A DNA stretch of 64,000 bases, taken from positions 2,170,001-2,234,000 of the forward strand of contig OZ252261.1 in NCBI GenBank assembly GCA_965249955.1, given 5' to 3'. The translations under genes were made by a program, and so were the position numbers. The notes beneath the pieces were generated by a model that was not told the origin of the DNA, searched no databases, and saw only the letters and a list, made by a program, of their open reading frames with translations. How positions within the stretch are numbered: the stretch's first letter is position 1; every line of letters begins with the position of its first letter. Below are positions 1-9,048 of the stretch, one piece after another. Source of the DNA: SB11 sp965249955. GTDB lineage: Bacteria > Bacteroidota > Bacteroidia > UBA8524.

Positions 1-698
1 AGTGGTTTTGTATAGGGCAAAATTATTATTACACATAATAGTAAAAGAAAAAGCGAGAATACTTTTACCGAAATATCGAAGCTAAAATTAATGGCTACCA
101 CATTTACCATTACTCCGCAAGCTATAATAGCGCCCAGTAATCGGGTGCGTTTAAACAACAGCATAAATGCGGGTATTACTTCTATTACTCCTGAAAATAC
201 AGTATACGAATAAGATGAGCCCATAGTGCTCCAAAACAATAAATCTTGGTGGGTTTGCCCTAAAGGGGTAAACAGTGTATTAGGTTCGGGCAAATAAAAT
301 TGCCATTTAAATATTTTATTAAATCCGTAAATAAATAATTGCAGCGATAGGTAATAAGCTACCAGTGTATTGAACCAATAGTGTAGGTGTTGATAATTGG
401 TGTTTTTATCCCTCAACCCCCATAAAAAACTACCTGCAAGAGCTAATAAAAAAATATGTAATAGGTGTATATGCAATCCTGTAGAATCAGATAATAGTAG
501 GTAGGTATTACTTATTGATAAGCCCAAAATATGTAGTGCTGTCCACCGTGCCCATGCCTCAAATAGCGGTGCTAAAAATGCAGGAATATTGGGTATATAA
601 TTAAGTGTAAACGGAAAGGTGAGTATAAACAACAGCGTAAAAAGGCTAATTAGCCTAAAGCTAAACTGTTTTATGGCGAGTGGCAGTTGTAAAAACAT
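1..698 (-). CDS. Polytopic membrane protein, cut by the window edge
   Basis: An open frame reads leftward from an ATG at 698 and runs off the window without a stop, giving at least 232 residues. It begins MFLQLPLAIKQFSFRLISLF and is almost wholly hydrophobic, with about six predicted membrane helices. Conserved-looking polar spots include HYWFNTLVAYYLSLQLFIYG and GFNKIFKWQFYLPEPN. The arrangement of helices and the GFNKIFKWQF stretch resemble DoxX-like integral membrane proteins, but I cannot assign a family firmly. It is divergent from the gene starting at 788, and a 28-bp perfect palindrome lies between them. The coding frame is clean over its whole visible length, which makes it a real gene rather than a chance frame. 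Its C-terminus is not visible. Confidence 0.75.
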   Translation of the reverse strand, partial: MFLQLPLAIKQFSFRLISLFTLLFILTFPFTLNYIPNIPAFLAPLFEAWARWTALHILGLSISNTYLLLSDSTGLHIHLLHIFLLALAGSFLWGLRDKNTNYQHLHYWFNTLVAYYLSLQLFIYGFNKIFKWQFYLPEPNTLFTPLGQTHQDLLFWSTMGSSYSYTVFSGVIEVIPAFMLLFKRTRLLGAIIACGVMVNVVAINFSFDISVKVFSLFLLLLCVIIILPYTKP

Positions 699-728
699 AG
701 TATTTGTATTGCAGTACAACGGGTTACA

Positions 729-756
729 TTAAAAGTTCAAAGCTTTGAACTTTTAA
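729..756. promoter_or_regulatory. 28-bp perfect palindrome between divergent genes
   Basis: Each 14-nt half reads TTAAAAGTTCAAAG and its exact reverse complement follows with no loop. It lies between the starts of the divergent genes at 698 (minus) and 788 (plus). It could be an operator for a dimeric regulator or a small REP-like element. It lacks a T-run, so it does not look like a simple terminator. Confidence 0.6.
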
Positions 757-787
757 CAGGCAGTACGTGTACCGAAAAGAAAAGACC

Positions 788-1231
788 ATGAAAAGAATTG
801 TATTAATAGCACTTTGCACTGCCTTTGTCCTGAGTGCAATGGCACAAACCAAACGCATAGCCTACCGTAGTCATAGTGGCAGTAATGCTATGTTTGCATT
901 ATTTGAAGACGATAATTTGGGCTTAAGCCCTGAAATTGAGAGAAGGTGGGAACACGAAAGATTAGTCAAGGATTCCTTATTGAAAGTAGATAGTGCTGCA
1001 AATAATCAGTTGAAAAAAGACAGTGTGAAAAGCAAACAAAAACAACCCATAAAACATATTCCTAACGATACTCTTCAAACTAAACCCAAACCTGAAAAAA
1101 TTGACAACAAAAAAGGCGAGGTAATGGATAGCGGAAAAGCTGATGAAAAACAAGGCAGTTTCCCCGTACTATTATTAGTAGGCTTATTAATACCCACAGG
1201 GTTTGCAGCTGCTTTTGCTTTGCGCCAATAG
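788..1231 (+). CDS. Small secreted or envelope protein with C-terminal membrane segment
   Basis: I place the start at the ATG at 788, not the upstream in-frame ATG at 767, because it yields a standard signal peptide (MKRIVLIALCTAFVLSAMAQ, cut after AMA-Q). This gives 147 residues. The middle, about residues 50-115, is rich in Lys, Asp and Gln and probably disordered. The C-terminus holds one hydrophobic helix (FPVLLLVGLLIPTGFAAAFA). I do not recognise the family. The topology suggests an exported protein tethered in the inner membrane by its C-terminus. It is followed within 34 bp by the DUF2721 gene, which seems to have its own promoter. Confidence 0.65.
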   Translation: MKRIVLIALCTAFVLSAMAQTKRIAYRSHSGSNAMFALFEDDNLGLSPEIERRWEHERLVKDSLLKVDSAANNQLKKDSVKSKQKQPIKHIPNDTLQTKPKPEKIDNKKGEVMDSGKADEKQGSFPVLLLVGLLIPTGFAAAFALRQ

Positions 1232-1234
1232 TTG

Positions 1235-1242
1235 TTACTTTG
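1235..1242 (+). promoter_or_regulatory. Bacteroidota -7 promoter element for the DUF2721 gene
   Basis: TTACTTTG followed by CAG matches the Bacteroidota -7 consensus TAnnTTTG at seven of eight positions. It lies 22 bp before the ATG at 1265. It falls after the stop of the preceding gene, which supports starting the DUF2721 gene at 1265 rather than at the in-frame codon at 1232. Confidence 0.5.
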
Positions 1243-1264
1243 CAGTAACAATTATCAGCAAAAA

Positions 1265-1696
1265 ATGGAATTAACTACCCCCGCACTTTTGTTTAGCACC
1301 ATTTCGTTATTGATGTTGGCCTATACCAACAGGTTTTTGGCCATTGCCAAACTTATCCGCGATTTGCACGATAAGTACCTTAATACCCATAGCCAGCACA
1401 TACTTAGCCAAATAAAAAACTTACGCTTGCGCCTAAACCTAATACGTAATATGCAATTGCTTGGCGTACTAAGTTTGTTACTTAGTGTTGTATGTATGAT
1501 TGTGCTTTTTTCGCAAAATGAATATTGGGCAAAAATTTTGTTTGGGGCAAGTATGGCCATGATGGTAGTATCGCTAGCCCTTAGCGTGTGGGAGATAACC
1601 ATATCGGCACAAGCCCTTAAAATAGAGTTACAGGATATTGAGGAGAAAAGCAGTTCTTTTCTTGAGAAAATCTTTAAGAAAGAAGAAAAAAGTTAA
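1265..1696 (+). CDS. DUF2721 family membrane protein
   Basis: The 143-residue product starts MELTTPALLFSTISLLMLAY. The opening segment, the following NRFLAIAKLIRDLH and the IKNLRLRLNLIRNMQ stretch are typical of DUF2721 proteins. These are small bacterial membrane proteins with three predicted helices (about residues 5-25, 60-80 and 88-110) and a charged C-terminal tail. The function of the family is unknown. The start at 1265 is chosen because residues encoded between 1232 and 1264 do not fit the family and overlap a promoter-like element. It may be cotranscribed with the downstream phosphatase gene, although that gene also has a promoter-like box. Confidence 0.75.
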   Translation: MELTTPALLFSTISLLMLAYTNRFLAIAKLIRDLHDKYLNTHSQHILSQIKNLRLRLNLIRNMQLLGVLSLLLSVVCMIVLFSQNEYWAKILFGASMAMMVVSLALSVWEITISAQALKIELQDIEEKSSSFLEKIFKKEEKS

Positions 1697-1802
1697 GCAA
1701 TACCAAAGCCATTAATTGCGCCATACCGGTGCGCTATTTTTTGTCAACAAGTGTGGAAATAAAATGCGGGATAAACCTGCTCTGTACCGCTACTTTAGCA
1801 GT

Positions 1803-2690
1803 GTGAAGTTTGCCGCCGTTGATATAGGTTCTAATGCCATAAGGCTTCTTATCAGTAGGGTTATGCCCACTGAAAACTTAGATATACAATTTAAGAAGGT
1901 AGAGTTTATACGTATTCCTTTACGTTTGGGCGACGATGTTTTTAGTACAGGAAAAATAAGCAAAGAAAAGCAAGCTCTTTTTTTAATGACCATGAATGCC
2001 TTTAAGTTGATATTGGATGTACATGGCGTGAAAGAATATATGGCGTGTGCCACAAGTGCCATGCGCGAAGCGAAAAACGGCGCAGCGTTGGTGGCCAAGG
2101 TGCAAAAGAAATTTAACTTTAAGGTAGATATAATATCGGGAGATAAAGAATCTGAATTGATATTAAAATCGGTAATGTCATCCTTCCCAAGCAAAGGCAA
2201 CTATGTAAATATTGATGTTGGAGGCGGAAGCACAGAAATTACCGTAATTAAAGACCATGAAGTAGCTTGTGCACAATCGTTTCCCATAGGTTCGGTAAGA
2301 ATAAAAGAAGGCAAGGTGAACCCCAAAGTGTGGACTGAAATGGAGCAATGGGTGAAACAAAATAACAATATTGAAAGCAAAACTATTGCTATTGGTACAG
2401 GGGGAAACATTAACAAGCTGTACAATATGGCCGATAAAGGTCAAAAAAAGGCAATGAGCTTAGAAACGCTTGAGAATCTTTATAAAGAGATTAGCCCTAT
2501 GAGCATTAACGACCGCATTTATAAGTTGAAGCTTAACCCCGACCGTGCCGACGTGATAGACCATGCCGCCAGTATATATATAGCGGTGATGGAGTGGGCC
2601 GGCATTAAGCAAATATACTCTCCAAATGCAGGTTTAAAAGACGGTATGATAATGGAATTGTGGGATACCCATAAAAACATTGTGCGCTAA
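1803..2690 (+). CDS. Ppx/GppA family phosphatase (exopolyphosphatase-like)
   Basis: The product belongs to the Ppx/GppA family of the actin/hsp70-like ATPase superfamily, which hydrolyses polyphosphate or pppGpp. The phosphate-binding motifs are visible: FAAVDIGSNAIRLLI at the N-terminus, CATSAMREAKNG near residue 80, and NIDVGGGSTEITVI near residue 140. At about 295 residues it has only the two catalytic subdomains and lacks the C-terminal HD-like region of long E. coli-type enzymes. This is usual for the Bacteroidota form. I chose the GTG at 1803 because the family N-terminus begins with (V/M)KFAA. A promoter-like TACTTTAG ends four bases earlier, so an upstream ATG at 1764 would overlap it. 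Substrate cannot be decided from sequence. Confidence 0.85.
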   Translation: MKFAAVDIGSNAIRLLISRVMPTENLDIQFKKVEFIRIPLRLGDDVFSTGKISKEKQALFLMTMNAFKLILDVHGVKEYMACATSAMREAKNGAALVAKVQKKFNFKVDIISGDKESELILKSVMSSFPSKGNYVNIDVGGGSTEITVIKDHEVACAQSFPIGSVRIKEGKVNPKVWTEMEQWVKQNNNIESKTIAIGTGGNINKLYNMADKGQKKAMSLETLENLYKEISPMSINDRIYKLKLNPDRADVIDHAASIYIAVMEWAGIKQIYSPNAGLKDGMIMELWDTHKNIVR

Positions 2691-2763
2691 TAGAACTTTT
2701 CCTTTCTTTTTTTTGTCTTAGTAAACGCATATTCAAGTTTACAATTTATTTATATTGCGAAAT

Positions 2764-5700
2764 ATGATTACCCGCATGAGAGTGTTCTTAGTGTTTTGTT
2801 TTGCCTTTTTTTCAGCTCTTGTAACAGCACAAACCCTGCAACAAGACCAAACAGATGGCGAAATTTATGTAAAGTATATCAACGAGTACCCTGTTGATAA
2901 TAGGGAATACCTTGATAAGATAGATAATCTTGCTGAAGGTGAAGTGCCTGTTTTGCCTGGCCTTGACAAAGAGTTTAGCCAAAAGTTTGGTATATATAAA
3001 ATTACGCGCCCTTTTATTGCCGCAAAAAGCAGGACGTTGAACCAAATATTCAAGGTATACTTTAAGCAACCCGCACAAGCACAAAACCTTATAAAAGCAC
3101 TTTCGGCACAGTCGTATATTGATTATGCAGAACCTGTACCTTATAATACTACAGGTTATCAACCCAATGATATGGGTAATAATAGCGGTAACGGACAGTA
3201 TGGCCTGTGGATTATAAAAGCTAGAGAGGCATGGGATATAGCAAAAGGAGACTCTACTATTAAAGTTGCTATTGTTGATGATGGGGTAAGTATGTTTCAT
3301 CCTGATTTATTTAATAATGTATGGCGCAACCCACACGAAATAGCAGGTAATAATATTGATGACGATAACAATGGTTATGTAGATGATATATTTGGTTGGG
3401 ATGCAGGGGATAACGATAACGACCCTGTTCACCCCAATACCAATTTTACACACGGTACACACGTTGGTGGTATAGCAGGTGCAGTAACCGATAACAATTT
3501 AGGCGTAGCATCTATAGGGTTTAATATTGCTATTATGCCTGTAAAATGTACGTTTAATGCACAGTCATCGCCAACATCTATACCTATGGGGTATGAGGGA
3601 ATGACCTATGCAGCCAATGCGGGTGCTGATATTATAAATTGCTCGTGGAGCAGTTCACTATTTAGCCTAACAGCGCAGGATGTAGTTAATTATGCAATAT
3701 CAAAAGGTTGTATTGTAGTAGCGGCTGCCAGTAATGATGGGGTAGAACAAATACGCTACCCTGCGGCATATAATGGCGTAATAGCAGTAGCCAGTACCGA
3801 TGATAGTGATAATAAATCAGGCTTTTCTAACTATGGCACATGGGTTGATGTTTCTGCTCCCGGTAGTGCTATACGAAGTACCATTGCTCAAGGTAACGGG
3901 TATACGGGTTTTAGCGGCACATCAATGGCAACACCAATGGTGGCAGGTTTATTGGGTTTAATGAAATCGCACAACCCCAACCTTAGCAATGCAAAACTTG
4001 AACAATGCTTAATAGACAGTGCGGATAATATATATAGCATAAACCCTAGCTATATAGGCAAAATGGGTAGTGGTCGCATCAATGCTAAAAAGTCATTACA
4101 ATGTGTCGATCAAACTTTAGTAGCTAAACCTAAGGCACAAATACAATCGACACAAAGCCTTACCTGCCCCGGTATGCAAGTGCAGTTTCAGGGTAGCTCT
4201 ACACAAGGCAAAGCCGATACCTATAAATGGTATTTTACAGGAGGGAATCCTTATACTTCCACGTCAGAAAACCCTGTAGTAAACTATAATGGAATTGGTA
4301 AATACGATGTTAAATTAGTAGTAACCAATGCACATGGCAGTGATTCTATCACACTAAGCAATTATGTAGAAGTGGCAGCCAAAGGCCGTGAAACTATATT
4401 GAGCGAAAATTTTGAAACAGGTACTTTAACCAATATGGGTTTTACTACTGAAAACCCTGATAACGGCACTACATGGTCGCTAGTAAATGTGGGTGGTGCA
4501 GAAAACGGCTCTCGTGCTTTGCGAATGAATTTTTATAACTATTCTAAAGCTGGTGAACGTGATGGTTTAATTACACCCGTATTTAGTTTAAACGGAAACT
4601 CAGGTACTGAACTTAGTTTTCAGCATTCGTATAGGGCACGTAATGTATCAAAAAAAGATTCATTAATTATTTATGTATCAATAGATAGCGGAAAAACATT
4701 TCCTTACAGGGTGGCAGAACTAGCCGAAAACGGCACTTTAAATTTTGCCACTAAAGGAGTTTTATCAAGTTCGTTTTTACCTACCAACCCAACCGATTGG
4801 TGCTATTCTACACTGAGTGGTAAGGGCTGTTTTGGCATAGATTTAAGTGCTTTTGATGGCGAACAAAACGTAGCCATAAAGTTTGAAAGCTATAATGATG
4901 TAGGCAATAACCTCTATATTGATAATATAGCTGTAACTGCTTTTTGTTCAGGCTATAATACTGAAAAACCGAAAACAGCTTTTGTAAATAGTGATACTGT
5001 TTTTTGCTTGCCGCAAACGGTTAAATTTAAAGATGTAAGTGATAATTTTCCCACTACCTACCAATGGATTTTTGATGGGGGAACACCTGCTACCTCAACA
5101 GACAAACACCCAGACGTAACCTACAACTCTGCGGGACAATATGGGGTAACTTTAATAACAAGTAATGCTTTTGGGTACGATACTCTTGAGCTTACTAACT
5201 ATATTGTAGCCTTTGCACTGCCAACTGTTTCTATTCAAGCAGGTGATACTATATTATGTAGAGGGAAAAGCACTAATCTAATAGGCAAAGGGGCAGGTCA
5301 ATACGAATGGTCGCCAATATTTGGTATTAATAAGAATAAAGGAGATACAATAATTGCTAATCCGCCCAATAGTGCTACTTATAAAGTTGTGGGTACATCA
5401 CAAGATGGATGCAGTAGTACAAGCAATATTTACATTCAAGTATTACCAGGGCCGGGTGTTACCACTATAGCTAAAGTAGGCGATAGTTTAGTAGCTACCA
5501 ATGCCAACCCTACGGTTACTTTTCAATGGTTGTTTAATGGCAACGATATAATAGGAGAAAAGGGTAATAGATACAAACCTACTGTGCAAGGCAATTATGG
5601 TGTAAGAGCAATAGATACATTGGGTTGTGAAAGCAACTCAGCCAACTATTTCTTCTCAACCATAGGTATTGAAGATGTAGCAGGAAATCCAATAAAAGTT

Positions 5701-5925
5701 TATCCTAATCCTGCAATAGGCAGCATAAATATTGAGAATGGATTTGCGGATATACCCTTATACACCAGGATTTTTGATAATTTAGGTAAAACCGTTATTG
5801 AAAAAAATATTATAGGAAACCTAAATACAATTGATATATCAGCACTAAGTGAAGGTATTTATTTTATAACTTTACACAATAATAGGGTAGCGCAAACCCT
5901 TAAAATTATTGTAGGTAAAGAATGA
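2764..5925 (+). CDS. S8 subtilase with PKD domains and T9SS type A sorting domain
   Basis: Secreted serine protease of about 1053 residues. A signal peptide (RVFLVFCFAFFSALVTAQ) is followed by a propeptide-like region (DGEIYVKYINEYPVD, about residues 31-130). The subtilase domain has catalytic Asp near 172 (AIVDDGVSMFHPD), His near 230 (THGTHVGGIAG), oxyanion Asn near 324 (AAASNDG) and Ser near 387 (GTSMATPMVAG). Two PKD-like domains flank a beta-sandwich or jelly-roll segment. The last 75 residues form a type A T9SS sorting domain (VYPNPAIGSINIE ... GIYFITLHNN). The ATG at 2764 gives a normal signal peptide; a TTG at 2755 and an ATG at 2776 are alternatives. Its stop overlaps the next gene by 4 bp, so the two paralogues are probably cotranscribed. 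Likely role: extracellular protein degradation; specificity is unknown. Confidence 0.92.
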   Translation: MITRMRVFLVFCFAFFSALVTAQTLQQDQTDGEIYVKYINEYPVDNREYLDKIDNLAEGEVPVLPGLDKEFSQKFGIYKITRPFIAAKSRTLNQIFKVYFKQPAQAQNLIKALSAQSYIDYAEPVPYNTTGYQPNDMGNNSGNGQYGLWIIKAREAWDIAKGDSTIKVAIVDDGVSMFHPDLFNNVWRNPHEIAGNNIDDDNNGYVDDIFGWDAGDNDNDPVHPNTNFTHGTHVGGIAGAVTDNNLGVASIGFNIAIMPVKCTFNAQSSPTSIPMGYEGMTYAANAGADIINCSWSSSLFSLTAQDVVNYAISKGCIVVAAASNDGVEQIRYPAAYNGVIAVASTDDSDNKSGFSNYGTWVDVSAPGSAIRSTIAQGNGYTGFSGTSMATPMVAGLLGLMKSHNPNLSNAKLEQCLIDSADNIYSINPSYIGKMGSGRINAKKSLQCVDQTLVAKPKAQIQSTQSLTCPGMQVQFQGSSTQGKADTYKWYFTGGNPYTSTSENPVVNYNGIGKYDVKLVVTNAHGSDSITLSNYVEVAAKGRETILSENFETGTLTNMGFTTENPDNGTTWSLVNVGGAENGSRALRMNFYNYSKAGERDGLITPVFSLNGNSGTELSFQHSYRARNVSKKDSLIIYVSIDSGKTFPYRVAELAENGTLNFATKGVLSSSFLPTNPTDWCYSTLSGKGCFGIDLSAFDGEQNVAIKFESYNDVGNNLYIDNIAVTAFCSGYNTEKPKTAFVNSDTVFCLPQTVKFKDVSDNFPTTYQWIFDGGTPATSTDKHPDVTYNSAGQYGVTLITSNAFGYDTLELTNYIVAFALPTVSIQAGDTILCRGKSTNLIGKGAGQYEWSPIFGINKNKGDTIIANPPNSATYKVVGTSQDGCSSTSNIYIQVLPGPGVTTIAKVGDSLVATNANPTVTFQWLFNGNDIIGEKGNRYKPTVQGNYGVRAIDTLGCESNSANYFFSTIGIEDVAGNPIKVYPNPAIGSINIENGFADIPLYTRIFDNLGKTVIEKNIIGNLNTIDISALSEGIYFITLHNNRVAQTLKIIVGKE

Positions 5926-8900
5926 AAATAAAAAACATTCATTTCTATTTATTACTTTTTCTAGCATTCACTATTCCATCAATAGTATACGCTCAAACTG
6001 TGTACGAAGATTATTTTGATGGGGAGGTATACGTTAAGTTTAACGATGAATACCCTGTTGATTTTTCGAAAGAGTTTATAGAACCTCAAAGTCTTGAAGG
6101 GCTGAACGAAGAGTTGGTGCGACTTTATGGAGTTACCCAAGCCCGTTTCTCATTTAATAAAATACCTAATATTAAACTACAACGTACGGTTAGGTTGAAG
6201 TTTTCAGCTATTGATAAGGTGGATAGCCTGCTTAAACATTTTGAGCAACTACCATTTATAGAGTATGCTGAAAAAATACCTTATGCAAAAGTGCCGTTTA
6301 CACCAGTTGATGGAGAGCCTTTGTCTTGGCATTTAAAAAAAATTAAAGCTGAAGCTGCTTGGGATTATAGTAAAGGGAGCTCGGATGTTTTGATAGCTGT
6401 TGTTGACGATGAAATTGATATTTATCATGAGGATCTACAAAATAATATTTGGGTTAATCCACTAGAAATACCTGCAAATGGAATTGATGATGATGGAAAT
6501 GGATATGTAGATGATGTAAGTGGATGGGATGTTTCTGATAATGATAATAATGTTACAAATGTAAATAATACTAATTTAGACCACGGAACTAGAAGTGCCG
6601 GAGTAATAGCTGCAGTTACAAATAATAATAAAGGTGTAGCTTCAATAGGTTTTAAAGCATCAATTTTGCCTGTAAAAATAACCAATGATAATGCTACTGC
6701 GAGAGTTCATAACAATATTTTTGAAGGATTAGCTTATGCAGCAATAATGAATCCCGATATTATTAACTGCTCTTGTGGAGGTTCAGCTTATACACAAACA
6801 GGTAAAAATACCGTTGATTTCATCGTTAGTAAAGGTATTCCCCTTTCAGCATCAGCACATAATTATAATAATACTTCGCCTATTTATCCTGCTGCTTTTC
6901 ATGGGGTTATCTCTGTTGCCGCGACAGATGCTAATGATGAAAAAGCCTCATTCTCAAACTATGGTTCTTGGGTCAAAATTTCTGCTCCAGGTATTGGGCT
7001 AAGGAGTTTGCAAAAAAATAATCGATATGTCAACTATGGTGGCACATCAGCTTCGGCACCGGTTGTTAGTGGATTATTGGGGTTAATGAAAAGCTATTAC
7101 CCTAATATAACAAAAGTAGATTTAGAATTTTGCTTGTTTAATTCTGCAGATAATATTGATAATCTTAATCCAAGCTATATTGGGCAATTGGGAAGCGGTA
7201 GAATAAATGCTGAAAAGGCAATGCAATGTGTTGATTCAATAAAAAAAGCACCACCTATTATAAATATTAGTACAAGCAATAATTACATCTGTCCTTACCA
7301 AAAAATTGAGTTAACGGCAAATAGTTATAGGCGACCATTGGATAGTGCTACATGGTATATTTATAAGGGAGGCAATCCGGAAATAGTAAAAGGCGTTATG
7401 GTAGAGGTTTCTTTTGAACAGGACTCGGCTTTTGATGTAGCAGTTGTAGCTTACGATAGTTTAGGGAAGGACTCTGTGTACCTAAGTCAATATATTCAAG
7501 TAAATAGCCTGTTTAATACTACTTTTTATTTTGAAGATTTTGAAAGTTTACAACCCAATATTAGAGTGTTAAATCCTAACGCTGATAATACTACATGGAA
7601 AAGGATAAACGCACCAAAAACTAATAACGCACAAAATAGTGCTTTTAAAATAAATTATTATGAGTCAGCTAATTCAGGAGATAGGGATGCCTTTATTACT
7701 CCTGTATTTGATCTTTCTAGGGCTACAAAAGCATGGCTTTATTTTAAACATGCATATTATAATAATAAATTACTATTCAGTAATGATAGCTTAATAGTTT
7801 ACGCGTCTATTGATAGTGGGCAAACGTTTCCTTATACAATAACAACTAAAGTAGGAGCTGATTTAAATACTTCAACAACACGGTTTATTACTTCTTCCTT
7901 TGAAGTAATTGATGATAACGATTGGTGTTCTGTTCAACAGAATAAATGTTTACGCGTTACACTAGACAGTTTAGTGGGTAAAAAGAATGTTGCACTAAAG
8001 TTTGAGGCTTACCACGATAAAGGGAATAATTTATTTATTGATGATATAAAGGTGTATGCACTTTGTGGTGATGTAATAAATTTTAAACCCAAAAGTGATT
8101 TTACTGTAACAGACACGGCCATTTGCCAAAACAGTGATGTGCAGTTTGAGGCCACCAGCACCAGTTTTCCCAAAGATTATATGTGGATTTTTGAAGGTGG
8201 TATACCTGATACTTCGTATTCTAAAAAACCACAAGTAAACTATAAACAAGCGGGTACTTATGATGTAACGCTTATATCATCAAACGTATTGGGTAGTGAT
8301 ACTCTTTATTTAAAGGATTATGTAACCTGTTCGGCGCCACCCCAAGCTATAGTTAGTGATACGGTTAAATATGTGTGCAATGGCGATAGTGTTTATTTTA
8401 CTGCATCGGGAGCCAGCTACATACAATGGTATAAACACAATACTAAGCAAACCGTATACGATAGCATTATGGGTGATAGACCTGTACAAAACACCCTCTA
8501 TTCGGTAAAAGTAATAACCCAAGAGGGCTGCTATGATTCTACAACGGCTAGGGCTATATTATTACCGCTCCCTCCCACTGTGTTTATAAATAAGAGCAAT
8601 GATAAGTTAGAAGCAACTCACAACGCAGGTAATTTTAGTTACAGGTGGTATATAAACGACACTTTAGCAGTGCAGTATAGCACATCAACCATACAGCCTA
8701 AAAAGACAGGAAATTATAAGGTAGAGATTGTTGATTCAGCAGGATGTACCAGTGTTTCAAACAGTACATATTTTGTTTACAAAACCGATGGTATAGCCGA
8801 TTGGATTAAAGGGAACTTTAAAATATATCCCAACCCTGCACATACTATGTTTATTGTAGATGGGCTAACGGATGGAGATAATGCAAAACTAATTCTTACC

Positions 8901-9044
8901 GACCTTTTGGGAAGAAAGGTGTATGAAACCATTACACAAAAAAGCAATCAAGAAATAAATGTAACTAACCTACCAAAAGGCGTGTACATACTATCAATTT
9001 GGCAAAATGCCCAAACTGTTGTTTTTAAAATAAGGATAGAATAG
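5922..9044 (+). CDS. Second S8 subtilase, divergent paralogue, T9SS type A cargo
   Basis: This 1040-residue protein has the same layout as its upstream neighbour: signal peptide ending VYAQ, propeptide (DGEVYVKFNDEYPVD), subtilase domain, beta-sandwich, PKD-like domain (FTVTDTAICQNSDVQFEATS) and type A sorting domain (IYPNPAHTMFIVDG ... KGVYILSIW). Catalytic residues are present near Asp162, His221, Asn314 and Ser376. The motifs differ from the neighbour: VVDDEID replaces VDDG, HGTRSAG replaces HGTHVGG, and GTSASAP replaces GTSMATP. The start ATG overlaps the previous stop (ATGA), indicating translational coupling. The catalytic half is visibly more AT-rich than its partner. The pair arose by tandem duplication and has diverged well beyond a recent event. 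It is probably active, but with a different substrate preference. Confidence 0.9.
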   Translation: MKIKNIHFYLLLFLAFTIPSIVYAQTVYEDYFDGEVYVKFNDEYPVDFSKEFIEPQSLEGLNEELVRLYGVTQARFSFNKIPNIKLQRTVRLKFSAIDKVDSLLKHFEQLPFIEYAEKIPYAKVPFTPVDGEPLSWHLKKIKAEAAWDYSKGSSDVLIAVVDDEIDIYHEDLQNNIWVNPLEIPANGIDDDGNGYVDDVSGWDVSDNDNNVTNVNNTNLDHGTRSAGVIAAVTNNNKGVASIGFKASILPVKITNDNATARVHNNIFEGLAYAAIMNPDIINCSCGGSAYTQTGKNTVDFIVSKGIPLSASAHNYNNTSPIYPAAFHGVISVAATDANDEKASFSNYGSWVKISAPGIGLRSLQKNNRYVNYGGTSASAPVVSGLLGLMKSYYPNITKVDLEFCLFNSADNIDNLNPSYIGQLGSGRINAEKAMQCVDSIKKAPPIINISTSNNYICPYQKIELTANSYRRPLDSATWYIYKGGNPEIVKGVMVEVSFEQDSAFDVAVVAYDSLGKDSVYLSQYIQVNSLFNTTFYFEDFESLQPNIRVLNPNADNTTWKRINAPKTNNAQNSAFKINYYESANSGDRDAFITPVFDLSRATKAWLYFKHAYYNNKLLFSNDSLIVYASIDSGQTFPYTITTKVGADLNTSTTRFITSSFEVIDDNDWCSVQQNKCLRVTLDSLVGKKNVALKFEAYHDKGNNLFIDDIKVYALCGDVINFKPKSDFTVTDTAICQNSDVQFEATSTSFPKDYMWIFEGGIPDTSYSKKPQVNYKQAGTYDVTLISSNVLGSDTLYLKDYVTCSAPPQAIVSDTVKYVCNGDSVYFTASGASYIQWYKHNTKQTVYDSIMGDRPVQNTLYSVKVITQEGCYDSTTARAILLPLPPTVFINKSNDKLEATHNAGNFSYRWYINDTLAVQYSTSTIQPKKTGNYKVEIVDSAGCTSVSNSTYFVYKTDGIADWIKGNFKIYPNPAHTMFIVDGLTDGDNAKLILTDLLGRKVYETITQKSNQEINVTNLPKGVYILSIWQNAQTVVFKIRIE

Positions 9045-9048
9045 CTTA

